Below the pieces are notes generated by a model that was not told the DNA's origin, searched no databases, and saw only the letters and a program-made list of their open reading frames with translations. Below, in pieces: positions 6,850 through 14,645 of a stretch of 58,662 nucleotides of DNA. The position numbers and the translations under genes are program-made. Every line of letters starts with the position of its first letter. Positions within the stretch are counted from its first letter, which is position 1. This stretch comes from Acetothermia bacterium UBA7521 (GTDB taxonomy: Bacteria > Bipolaricaulota > Bipolaricaulia > Bipolaricaulales > Bipolaricaulaceae), in assembly GCA_002479455.1 (NCBI GenBank), contig DLNB01000011.1:1-58662 (forward strand), given 5' to 3'.

Positions 6850-9475
6850 GCCTGGATTCGGCGTGGGCGATCGCCCGCTCGATCGCCTGAGGCAGGGCTT
6901 GAACATTGGGCCCGCCTCCCTGAGCGAACGTGGGCCGGCCTCCTCCTTTTCCGCCCAAAGCCTCTGAGGCGACGCGGACGAGATCGCCGGCTCCCACCCG
7001 TGGCTCGTCCACGACCTTCGCCACGACGAGCGCTTTCTCCGCGTCGCGGGCCCCGACCACGACCACGGAACGGCCGAGTCGGGCGGCGAGCGCGTCGGCA
7101 ACCCGCTTTGCCTCCTCCGCTCCTCCATCCACGATCGTGCTGGCGAGCTTCGTCCCTCCCACCTCACGGGCCGAGGATGCGAGGTCCTGCGAGCGGAGGG
7201 AGGTGAGCTCACCTTCGAGGCTTGTCAGGCGGCGGCGCAGCTTCTGGATCTCGTCGAGCGACCGTCGAATCCCCGCCAGCACCTCAGTCTCGGGGACACC
7301 GACCAGATCGGAGATCTGGTGGCGCTCCTCGCGGAGGGAGGATAGGTGGCGACGGGCCGCTTCTCCCACCACGGCCCGCAGTCGGCGGGTTCCGGCAGCC
7401 ACCGCTTCCTCGGCAAGGAGCACGATGGAGCCGATCTCGCCCGTCCGGCGAACGTGGGTTCCCCCACACAGCTCGCTCGATACGTCGGGGACCTGGATGA
7501 CGCGCACGTGGTCCTTGCCGCGGTACTCCTCCTCGAAGTGGGCGATCGCCCCTCGTTTCTTAGCCTCTTCGAGCGGCAGTTCCTCCACCTTCACTGCGAG
7601 ATTCTGAAGAACTGCGGCGAATGCCAACTCCTCGACCTGTGCCAGGTCCGCGGGTGCCAAGGGCGCGAAGTGGGTGAAGTCGAACCGGAACTCCTCGGGC
7701 CCGACCGCAGATCCGGCCTGGATCACGTGGTCGCCCAGCACGCGGCGCAACGCGGCGTGGAGGAGGTGGGTGGCCGTGTGGGCGCGCTCGATCTTCCGCC
7801 GCCGAGCCTTGTCCACGACGAGTCGGCACCGATCGCCCTGACGGAACTCACCCTCCGTCACGCGGATGGAGTGGAGGATCCCCTGGGGCGACCTCTGTAC
7901 ATCCAGGACTTCAGCTCGTCCCGGTCGGGTCAGGTTCTCGATCCATCCCGTATCGGCGATCTGTCCGCCGGCCTCGGCGTAGAACGGAGTTCTGTCGAAA
8001 GCAAACCGCCAGTCCCCCGCATCTGCGGTCTCGTGGGGATTGGCGCGATTGTCGAGCGCGAGTTCGAGGGATACGTCAGCCTCGCTCTCCACGTAACCGA
8101 CGAACTCCGTGTCCCTGCCGTCTATGGGATCAGTCTCAGGGGCTATCCGAAGTCCTGATTCGACGGTGATCTGCCGTGTGGCCCGGTTCTTGAAGTCCTG
8201 ACGAGATCTCTCGCGCTGCTTGGCCATATGCTCCTCGAAGCCCTCGCGGTCCAGAAGGAGGCCGTGCTCAGCAGCGACTTCTTCGAAGATATCGAAGGAG
8301 ACGCCGTGTGTGTCGTAGAGCTCGAACAGCTCGGAGCCAGGGATCCTGTCGCTGTACTTGGCAGCCAGATCTAGCAGTCGTGACCGCCCCACCTCAAGAG
8401 TGCTGCGGTACAGCCGCTCCTCAGCTTTGAGGACCCCCTCTACGAGTCCCTTGCGTTCGCCGATCTCTGGGTACACAGGTCCCAAGGTTTGCACGACTGC
8501 CTCCACAAGAAGTGGCAACGCCCCCGGGCCTAGATGTAGGTGGTCTGAGTACCCGATAGTTCGACGAACGAGACGACGGAGAACGTACCCCTGCCTCTCG
8601 TTCCCGGCCAGTACCCCGTCCGCGATGAGGAGGGTCACACCACGAATGTGGTCAGCGATAACGTTCCGGTGAAGCGGTAGTTGATCCTGAGGCATCTGGA
8701 CACCAGACAGTCGCTCGACCGTCTCGATGATCGGCCGGAAGAGGTCGGTATCGAAGTTGGACTGGACCCCCTGGAGAACGGCGGTCATCCGCTCCAGCCC
8801 CATCCCGGTGTCGATGTTCTTCCGAGCCAAGGGCGTCATCGTCCCATCGGGCTGGGCGTCGTACTCCATGAACACGAGGTTCCAGACCTCGCTGAACCGG
8901 TCGCAGTCGCAGGACGGTCCCGAGCAATTCGGGCCACACCCGTACTCGGGGCCCCAGTCCCAGAAGATCTCCGTGTCGGGACCGCACGGGCCGCGGTCCC
9001 CCACCGGTCCCCACCAGTTGTGCTCTTTCCCCAGCTTGACGATCCGATCTTCGTCCAGCCGGGCGATCCGGCGCCACAGCTTGGCCGCGTCGGCATCGTC
9101 CTCGTACACGGTGACCCAGAGGCGGTCTTTGCTCAGGTTGACCTCCCGTGTCAGGAACCTCCACGCGAGCTCGATCGCCCCGTCCTTGAAGTAGTCGCCG
9201 AAGCTGAAGTTCCCGAGCATCTCGAAGAACGTGTGGTGGTAGGCGGTGGTCCCCACGCGCTCGATGTCCGTCGTCCGGAAGCACTTCTGGCAAGTCGTGA
9301 CCCGGGGATGGGCCGGAGGGACGCGCCCCCAGAAGATGTCCTTGAACTGGACCATTCCCGCGGAGGTGAAGAGGAGCGTCGGGTCCGCGGGAACCAGGCT
9401 TGCCGAGGGCAGGATCCGGTGGCCCTCGCGGCGGAAGTAGTCGAGGTAGAGCTGGCGCAGTTCGTGGCCCGTCAT
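6836..9475 (-). CDS. alaS: Alanyl-tRNA synthetase
   Basis: An 879-residue class II enzyme that charges and proofreads tRNA-Ala. The catalytic core begins MTGHELRQLYLDYF and has the motif RVGTTAYHHTFFEMLGNFS. The editing domain shows HTATHLLHA and CGGTHVRRTGEIG, which supply the zinc ligands. The C-Ala domain is recognised from KGGGRPTFAQGGG near the end. The reading frame continues upstream into lgt, but homology starts at the ATG at 9475. No clear Shine-Dalgarno is present; lgt ends 14 nt upstream on the same strand, so coupling is possible. The 3' end overlaps dnaN by 14 nt. Confidence 0.96.
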   Translation of the reverse strand: MTGHELRQLYLDYFRREGHRILPSASLVPADPTLLFTSAGMVQFKDIFWGRVPPAHPRVTTCQKCFRTTDIERVGTTAYHHTFFEMLGNFSFGDYFKDGAIELAWRFLTREVNLSKDRLWVTVYEDDADAAKLWRRIARLDEDRIVKLGKEHNWWGPVGDRGPCGPDTEIFWDWGPEYGCGPNCSGPSCDCDRFSEVWNLVFMEYDAQPDGTMTPLARKNIDTGMGLERMTAVLQGVQSNFDTDLFRPIIETVERLSGVQMPQDQLPLHRNVIADHIRGVTLLIADGVLAGNERQGYVLRRLVRRTIGYSDHLHLGPGALPLLVEAVVQTLGPVYPEIGERKGLVEGVLKAEERLYRSTLEVGRSRLLDLAAKYSDRIPGSELFELYDTHGVSFDIFEEVAAEHGLLLDREGFEEHMAKQRERSRQDFKNRATRQITVESGLRIAPETDPIDGRDTEFVGYVESEADVSLELALDNRANPHETADAGDWRFAFDRTPFYAEAGGQIADTGWIENLTRPGRAEVLDVQRSPQGILHSIRVTEGEFRQGDRCRLVVDKARRRKIERAHTATHLLHAALRRVLGDHVIQAGSAVGPEEFRFDFTHFAPLAPADLAQVEELAFAAVLQNLAVKVEELPLEEAKKRGAIAHFEEEYRGKDHVRVIQVPDVSSELCGGTHVRRTGEIGSIVLLAEEAVAAGTRRLRAVVGEAARRHLSSLREERHQISDLVGVPETEVLAGIRRSLDEIQKLRRRLTSLEGELTSLRSQDLASSAREVGGTKLASTIVDGGAEEAKRVADALAARLGRSVVVVGARDAEKALVVAKVVDEPRVGAGDLVRVASEALGGKGGGRPTFAQGGGPNVQALPQAIERAIAHAESRLREA

Positions 9476-9489
9476 GGGTGAATTGTCGG

Positions 9490-10263
9490 TCAGGCGCGCG
9501 CCCGCCGCCACAGTTGCCCGACAACGAGCCACGCGCCGAAACCGAGCACGAGGAGAACGCTCGCCGCCTGCGCCGCCCGCCACGATCCGAGCATGAGGGC
9601 GTCCCCGCGGAAGAACTCGCACGCGAACCGCACCAGAGCGTAGGCGATGAAGTACACAGAGGACAGGAACCCGTCCTTCGCTGGGCGAACGCGCAATCGC
9701 CACAGGAGGCCGAAGATGAGGAGGACCCCCAGCGCCTCGTAGAGCATCGCCGGGTGCAGGGGCACGCCCGGATAGGTGGCTCCGGCAGGGGATGCAGTTG
9801 GGAAGACCACGCCCCACGGTAGATCTGTGGGTGTTCCGAACGCGTCGCCGTTGAGGAAGTTTCCGATCCGCCCGAGCACCTGCCCCAGGGCAAGGGCTGG
9901 GACGACCGCATCCGAGAGGCGCCAGAATGGAATGCGCTTCCACCGGCCGATCACGAGGAGTCCGAGCACGCCGCCGATGATCCCGCCGTGGATCGCCAGT
10001 CCGCCGTGCCAGATCGCCAGGATCTCCCACGGCGCACCGCGGTACCAGTCCCACTGGAAGGCCACGTAGTACAACCGAGCCACGACGATTCCGAGGGGGA
10101 TCGTCACCAACAGGAGATCAAGCACGTCGTCGGGCTTCGAGAACAGCTTCCGCCGCCGGGCTTCGCTCTGGATGATGAAGAACCCGAGAACGAACGAGAT
10201 TACATACATCAGCCCGTAGTAGCGGACTTCGACCGGGCCCAGTTGCAAGAAAACAGGATGCAC
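9490..10263 (-). CDS. lgt: Prolipoprotein diacylglyceryl transferase
   Basis: A 257-residue inner-membrane enzyme that moves diacylglycerol from phosphatidylglycerol to the lipobox cysteine, the first step of lipoprotein maturation. The N terminus has the typical VRYYGLMYVISFVLGF helix; HGGLAIHGGIIGG and the signature LGRIGNFLNGDAFG follow, with VRFACEFFRGD near the end. About seven hydrophobic segments are visible. It precedes alaS on the same strand and diverges from lnt, with their starts 33 nt apart. Confidence 0.95.
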   Translation of the reverse strand: MHPVFLQLGPVEVRYYGLMYVISFVLGFFIIQSEARRRKLFSKPDDVLDLLLVTIPLGIVVARLYYVAFQWDWYRGAPWEILAIWHGGLAIHGGIIGGVLGLLVIGRWKRIPFWRLSDAVVPALALGQVLGRIGNFLNGDAFGTPTDLPWGVVFPTASPAGATYPGVPLHPAMLYEALGVLLIFGLLWRLRVRPAKDGFLSSVYFIAYALVRFACEFFRGDALMLGSWRAAQAASVLLVLGFGAWLVVGQLWRRARA

Positions 10264-10281
10264 CCTCGATCACCCAGCAGG

Positions 10282-10290
10282 TATTATAGT
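10282..10290 (+). promoter_or_regulatory. -10 element of lnt
   Basis: TATTATAGT (10282-10290) holds two overlapping -10-like hexamers, TATTAT and TATAGT. The ATG at 10297 is 6-9 nt downstream with no ribosome site between, pointing to a leaderless lnt message. A -35 is not obvious. Confidence 0.5.
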
Positions 10291-10296
10291 CGGGCG

Positions 10297-11763
10297 ATGC
10301 CTGCGCGATCGCGTGTCGTGGCTTCCCTCGGCTCGGCGGGTCTTCTGTGGGTATCGTTCTTCTCGGGATGGGGTTCGCTCGCTTGGCTGGCGCTTGTCCC
10401 CCTCCTTTGGGCCCTCGACGGGGTGGGGATGCGCCGAGGGGTGGTTCTCGGAGCCACGTTCGGGGTCGCGTTCTTCGCTTTGGAGTTCTCGTCCCTATCC
10501 TCTCTGTGGCCATTCGTGGGGTCGATGGTGGTCCTGATCTGTGTGGCCCTGGCACTGTACGGAGGGGCGTTCCTCGCCTTGTTCGGAGCTGTGGCCGGGC
10601 GGTGGAGCAGTCCCTTCGTGTGGGCGGGGGGATGGGTGTTGATCGAGGCGATTAGGGCGGTCGGCCCACTGGGGTTCACGTTTGGCAGCGTGCCGGGCAC
10701 GATGGCCGAAGGTCCGTTCCTCCCTGCTGCTGCGATGGGTGGCCCGTGGCTTCTCTCGCTTGGGTTGGCGTGGACGGCCGGTTGCCTGGCACGGGGACTG
10801 CGGCGACCACGGTGGCTGGGGGGAGCCGCTCTCGGACCTCTGTTCCTGGTTGGCCTCAGCCTGATGCCGACCGGTACGCACGAAACAGGTGGGCTCACGG
10901 TTGCCCTGGTCCAGCCGAACATCTCCAAGGTTGATCAACTGGACGGGAGGCTCCTTCCTGTTCACGTTGAGGTGTACCGCGAACTCCTCGCGAGCATCGA
11001 GCCCCCCGTGGACTTGATCGCCCTGCCTGAGAACGCCCTCCCGTGGATTCTGGAAACGGCCGAGTACATCAACCTGTTCCAGGTCACGGCACGACGAGTG
11101 GGGGCGACGGTGCTGGTGGGAACGGCCGACTTCCGCGAGGGTGACGTGTACAACACAATCCTTGTTCTCGCTCCATCGGGGGAGGTAGTGGGATCCTATG
11201 CCAAGACGCGCCTTGTTCCATTCGGGGAGCAGGTCCCGTGGCGCGATTTCTGGACGAGGATCGGACTGGGGTCGCTTATCGACCCCTATCTGCCTTTTGA
11301 TCAGACGCCGGGGGAGGTCCTGCTGCCGGTGGGGAAGCTGGGGATCCTCGTTTGCTTCGAGTCAACCTTTCCAGGGATCGCGAGAGAGCTCGTGCGCCAG
11401 GGGGCGGAAGTCCTGATCACCCCCACCAGCGACGGATGGTTTGCCCGAACACGCATCCTCTGGGAACACTACGCCCTGGGGGCTCTGCGTGCGGCGGAGA
11501 CGGGTCGGTCGTTCGTGCAGGTCGGGCAGACGGGGTTCAGCGGGGGGTGGAATGTCCGGGGGAGCGAGATTGGGCGGCTCCCTCCTTGGGAGAGAGGGGT
11601 GGTGCGTCTCGATGTGCCGTTGCGCTCGGGCAGTACACCCTATGTGCAGTTTGGGGACGGACCCGTGCTCGGGGTGGCGGGTTTCCTCGTCGTCTTCGGC
11701 CTCATGGCACAGCGGCCCCGCCGGGGGCGGGGCCGCAAAGCGCAAGGGTCGGATGCCAGGTGA
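10297..11763 (+). CDS. lnt: Apolipoprotein N-acyltransferase
   Basis: A 488-residue membrane enzyme that adds the third acyl chain to lipoproteins. An N-terminal block of about six membrane helices is followed by a periplasmic nitrilase-fold domain. The Glu-Lys-Cys triad is visible as ALPENALPW (Glu), YAKTRLVPFGEQVP (Lys) and GILVCFESTFPG (Cys). A last hydrophobic helix lies near the C terminus. With lgt and lspA in the same 7 kb, all three lipoprotein-processing enzymes are here, and lipoprotein substrates are encoded nearby (11770-12729, 26668-27648). Confidence 0.94.
   Translation: MPARSRVVASLGSAGLLWVSFFSGWGSLAWLALVPLLWALDGVGMRRGVVLGATFGVAFFALEFSSLSSLWPFVGSMVVLICVALALYGGAFLALFGAVAGRWSSPFVWAGGWVLIEAIRAVGPLGFTFGSVPGTMAEGPFLPAAAMGGPWLLSLGLAWTAGCLARGLRRPRWLGGAALGPLFLVGLSLMPTGTHETGGLTVALVQPNISKVDQLDGRLLPVHVEVYRELLASIEPPVDLIALPENALPWILETAEYINLFQVTARRVGATVLVGTADFREGDVYNTILVLAPSGEVVGSYAKTRLVPFGEQVPWRDFWTRIGLGSLIDPYLPFDQTPGEVLLPVGKLGILVCFESTFPGIARELVRQGAEVLITPTSDGWFARTRILWEHYALGALRAAETGRSFVQVGQTGFSGGWNVRGSEIGRLPPWERGVVRLDVPLRSGSTPYVQFGDGPVLGVAGFLVVFGLMAQRPRRGRGRKAQGSDAR
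11712..11736. terminator. Strong GC hairpin at the lnt 3' end
   Basis: A perfect 11-bp inverted repeat, GCGGCCCCGCC and GGCGGGGCCGC, with a GGG loop, inside the last codons of lnt. It lies downstream of the convergent lipoprotein gene, whose transcript it could stop. It lacks a proper U-run on either side, so its role is uncertain. Confidence 0.4.
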
Positions 11764-11769
11764 ATCGCG

Positions 11770-12729
11770 CTAGGGTACTGCCACTTCAACTTCCAGGCTT
11801 TCTTGGGCCGTCTTCGCTGGGCTGAGGTCGTCCCACACCTTCACGCTTGCTGTGTACGATCCGGTCTGTGTGTATCCTCCCGAGTAGATGTGCACCACGT
11901 TCAGCGTGTTCGTGGGAGCCACGTCTACCGTAACCACGTAGCCGTCTCCCGAACGGATTTCCCACTTCACCAGCTTGCGCGAGGGGTCTCCGGCCTGAGC
12001 CTGGAAGGCGAACGTCGCATCGGTAGAGACCACAACTCCAACCGGCTCTACGTCGGAACCATCGATGGTGAACGCGGTGATCTCCGGCGGCGGGCTCGTC
12101 ACGTTGATCGTGGCGGTGGCTATGGTGGTCTGGGCGGGCGATGCGTCGTCGGTCACGGTCAGGGTCGCCGTGTACGGCCCTGGTGTCGTGTACTGATGAA
12201 CCGGGCCAATATTGCCGGAGTACGTCGCGAGGTCGACGGCAACCGCGAAGTCCGGCGTACCATCGCCGTACTCCAGCCGGATGTGCTGAATCCTGCGCCC
12301 CGCCGCAGCGGTGATGGTGGCCCAGAACTCCACGTTCAGGGGGGCCTCTCCAAGTGCAGGGATCGCTCCCAGACTGACAGTGGTCGTGGGCGCCGCGCCG
12401 ACGGTGATGACCACCGTGGCCGTGCTGGTTCTTGCACGCGCATCTTGTACGGTCAGCGTAGCGGTGTGGGTACCCGGCGTGGTGTAGGTGTGGACGACGG
12501 CCACTGTGATATCGGTTCCCGTTGCCGGGGTCGAGCCGTCGCCGAATGCGAGGGTGTAGCTGGTGATCTGCCCTGTGGACCCAGACAGGTCGAACTGGAC
12601 GCTGAGCGGGGCCACCCCAGATGTCACACTTGCCGTGAGTGCCGCGTGCGGCGGCTGGAACCACCACGCGCACCCGGCGAGCCCGAGTCCAAGAAGCGCA
12701 ACCAAACCTATCCTCCAGATCCTGCGCAT
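11770..12729 (-). CDS. PKD-domain lipoprotein
   Basis: A 319-residue exported lipoprotein. The signal peptide ends in the lipobox LAGC with the lipidated Cys20. The rest consists of PKD-like beta-sandwich repeats: FDLSGSTGQITSYTLAFGDG, then HIRLEYGDGTPD and WEIRSGDGYVV mark three modules, each followed by a Tyr-Thr-rich strand (HTYTTPGTHTATLTVQD). Such proteins usually serve in surface adhesion or matrix. The ATG at 12729 is supported by the ribosome site AAGGAGGT six bases upstream. It diverges from the ECF sigma operon, and the promoters share a 168-nt gap. Confidence 0.85.
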   Translation of the reverse strand: MRRIWRIGLVALLGLGLAGCAWWFQPPHAALTASVTSGVAPLSVQFDLSGSTGQITSYTLAFGDGSTPATGTDITVAVVHTYTTPGTHTATLTVQDARARTSTATVVITVGAAPTTTVSLGAIPALGEAPLNVEFWATITAAAGRRIQHIRLEYGDGTPDFAVAVDLATYSGNIGPVHQYTTPGPYTATLTVTDDASPAQTTIATATINVTSPPPEITAFTIDGSDVEPVGVVVSTDATFAFQAQAGDPSRKLVKWEIRSGDGYVVTVDVAPTNTLNVVHIYSGGYTQTGSYTASVKVWDDLSPAKTAQESLEVEVAVP

Positions 12730-12849
12730 ACCGACCTCCTTCGTCATTACAGCTGGGCCGAGCGTAGCCCGATCCCCGCCTCTCTCATGAGAATACAGCG
12801 AACTCCGCACCGCGGTTCCGTCCGTCTGTGGGCGGACATCTGTCCGGGC

Positions 12850-12879
12850 GAAACCTCTGTTCCTGGCACGGTGTATATT
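12850..12879 (+). promoter_or_regulatory. Possible promoter of the ECF sigma operon
   Basis: GAAACC (12850-12855) and TATATT (12874-12879) precede the sigma gene. GAAAC-like -35 boxes are common in ECF sigma autoregulated promoters, so self-activation is possible. This is inference from sequence only. Confidence 0.35.
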
Positions 12880-12897
12880 GCAGCAGAAGGAGGGAGG

Positions 12898-13440
12898 TTG
12901 GAAGCCGGGGAACTGGAACTTCTCCAGAGGAGCTTGAACGGTGATCTGGAGGCATGGGGTGAGATTGTGAGCCGGTACAAGGAGGCGACGTTCGGGATCG
13001 CGGTGGCAATCCTGCGGAACCGCGCCGACGCGGAGGATGCGGTGCAAGATGCGTTTGTGCGTGCCTACGAGCGGTTGAGACGGTACGACCTGTCGCGCAA
13101 GTTCTCGACGTGGCTCTTCACCGTGACCGCCAACGTGGCGAAGAACGCGCTCCGCAAGCGTCGACGCGAGCCCCAGCCTAAGGAGGTGTGGGCTGCGGAC
13201 CCAGCCCAGATGGTTTGGCACGAGGACATGGAGAAGGGGGTGCGCGAAGCGGTGTGGGGGCTGCCCGAGTCGTACCGGGCCCCGCTTGTGCTTCGCTACT
13301 GGCATGATCTGCCCCTGGAGGAGATCAGCGCGGTGCTCGGGATGCGGCTTGGTACGGTCAAAACGCGCTTGCACCGAGCGCGAGCCTTGGTGCGGGCGGA
13401 ACTCGCGGCACGGGGGGTGATTCGCGATGCCGTTGGATGA
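12898..13440 (+). CDS. ECF-type RNA polymerase sigma factor
   Basis: A 180-residue sigma-70 family factor with only regions 2 and 4. Region 2 contains NRADAEDAVQDAFVRAYERL and binds the -10 and core polymerase. Region 4 contains YWHDLPLEEISAVLGMRLGT followed by VKTRLHRARA, the helix-turn-helix that reads the -35. I chose the TTG at 12898 because AAGGAGGG lies 4 nt before it; an in-frame GTG at 12871 is possible. The stop is 14 nt inside the next gene, so sigma and the downstream membrane protein are translated together, as for sigma/anti-sigma pairs. Confidence 0.9.
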   Translation: MEAGELELLQRSLNGDLEAWGEIVSRYKEATFGIAVAILRNRADAEDAVQDAFVRAYERLRRYDLSRKFSTWLFTVTANVAKNALRKRRREPQPKEVWAADPAQMVWHEDMEKGVREAVWGLPESYRAPLVLRYWHDLPLEEISAVLGMRLGTVKTRLHRARALVRAELAARGVIRDAVG

Positions 13441-13963
13441 GCTGGAACCAGCGATCTGCGAGGCGATCTCGCGGGAGATACAAGAAGGACTGTCAGTTCT
13501 CGACGGGGTGGAAGGGCGGGTTGCGCGCCGCCTCGCCCACCCGCCGGTGCGCCGGTCGATCCGAAACCGGGTCGCGGGCGTCCTCCCGTCCGTGCAGATC
13601 CGGCCAAGATGGGCGTTCGTCGCTGGCTTCGCTCTCCTTGCGCTCGGAATCGTCGTCGGCCGGCTGTCCCTTCCCATCTCGCGAGGACTGCCCGCATCGG
13701 CGACGAACCTGTTCACCGTGGCTGCTCCAGGGGCGAGAGACGTTGCTGTGGTAGGGGACTTCTCGGCCTGGCAGCCGATCAGCCTGTTCGATCACGATGG
13801 AAACGGCGTGTGGTCGGTGACGGTGGCTCTCCCTCCCGGCCGCTACGAGTATGCGTTTGTCGTGGACGGTCGCTGGGTGGGGCAGGATCCGGTCGCCGCG
13901 GAGTACGTGCGCACATTTGGCGAATACGTCTCTGTTCGCTACATTGGGGGCGAGGGGTTGTGA
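13427..13963 (+). CDS. Membrane protein with C-terminal glycogen-binding-like (CBM48/AMPK) domain, putative anti-sigma factor
   Basis: A 178-residue protein with three parts: a cytoplasmic N-terminal segment (1-60) rich in charged residues, one membrane helix (62-80) and an extracytoplasmic beta domain (95-172). The latter reads VAVVGDFSAWQPISL and LPPGRYEYAFVVDGRWV, the typical pattern of the AMPK/isoamylase-N glycogen-binding domain. Its overlap with the ECF sigma gene and its topology suggest that the N-terminal part holds the sigma factor and the outer domain senses a polysaccharide. No recognised zinc anti-sigma motif is present, so this role is inference. Confidence 0.75.
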   Translation: MPLDELEPAICEAISREIQEGLSVLDGVEGRVARRLAHPPVRRSIRNRVAGVLPSVQIRPRWAFVAGFALLALGIVVGRLSLPISRGLPASATNLFTVAAPGARDVAVVGDFSAWQPISLFDHDGNGVWSVTVALPPGRYEYAFVVDGRWVGQDPVAAEYVRTFGEYVSVRYIGGEGL

Positions 13964-14631
13964 GGATCCGTGTCCTGATCCTCCTCGTGTTCGCGGTTGG
14001 GGCGATGGCCCAGGTAACTCTCTCCCCCCCACCTGCGGCCGGGGAAGTGCTGGACTTCTTCCAGACGATGGTGATCTCTCCCGACCTGAAGGCGAAGTTT
14101 GCTCCAGTGTTGGCGACAGGTCTCAGCGCGGGACGCGCGTCGTCGCAGTACGCCCTACCCTTTCTACAACAGCTCTCTGTCCAGCCCTCTGCGCAGGCGG
14201 AAGAGGCGCTGGCTGTCATCCACCGGGCGCTTGAGCGGGGATTCATCGTGGATCCACTTATGAACGATGTGCTGAAGGGCCTTCAGATGAGGCAGCCTTG
14301 GGAGAGGGTCAAAGCGAACCTTGGGATCCGCTACAACTGTCTTGTGGCAGCTCAGCATGTGCTTCTCCAGTACGGCATCATCGGGATCGGTCCCCAGGCG
14401 CCGGGAGGTCCACTTCTCCCTCAGGACCGGCTCGTTCTCGAAACGGCGTGGGCTGTGGGGGACTACTATTTCGTCCAACCCCAGGAAACATTGGAAGCGT
14501 ACGTGCGTTCGCGCTTACTCAAGCTACGCGGCTCGGTGCTCGACCCGAGCGTCGTCGATCCGCTGCTTGCCGTGTTGACGCAAGATCTCGTTCAGCAGAT
14601 CTACCAGGCGATGTGGATTGTAGTCAACTAA
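13960..14631 (+). CDS. Secreted protein of unknown function in the sigma operon
   Basis: A 223-residue protein with an N-terminal signal peptide (VRIRVLILLVFAVGAMA then a Gln). The mature part is mostly helical by appearance, with no cysteine pair or repeat that points to a known family. It starts with a GTG that overlaps the stop of the anti-sigma-like gene (GTGA) and ends 14 nt before the next gene, so it belongs to the four-gene sigma operon. Probably periplasmic. I do not recognise the family. Confidence 0.75.
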   Translation: MRIRVLILLVFAVGAMAQVTLSPPPAAGEVLDFFQTMVISPDLKAKFAPVLATGLSAGRASSQYALPFLQQLSVQPSAQAEEALAVIHRALERGFIVDPLMNDVLKGLQMRQPWERVKANLGIRYNCLVAAQHVLLQYGIIGIGPQAPGGPLLPQDRLVLETAWAVGDYYFVQPQETLEAYVRSRLLKLRGSVLDPSVVDPLLAVLTQDLVQQIYQAMWIVVN

Positions 14632-14645
14632 GGAGGTCGAGAAAC

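Noticed and set aside
9476..10054. 193-residue N-terminal extension of AlaS
   Set aside because: The extension overlaps lgt on the same strand in another frame and does not resemble any synthetase domain. AlaS homology starts exactly at 9475.
11803..12897. Large upstream extension of the sigma factor frame
   Set aside because: It is antisense to the PKD lipoprotein gene, which has a signal peptide, lipobox and ribosome site. The sigma protein has normal length from 12898.
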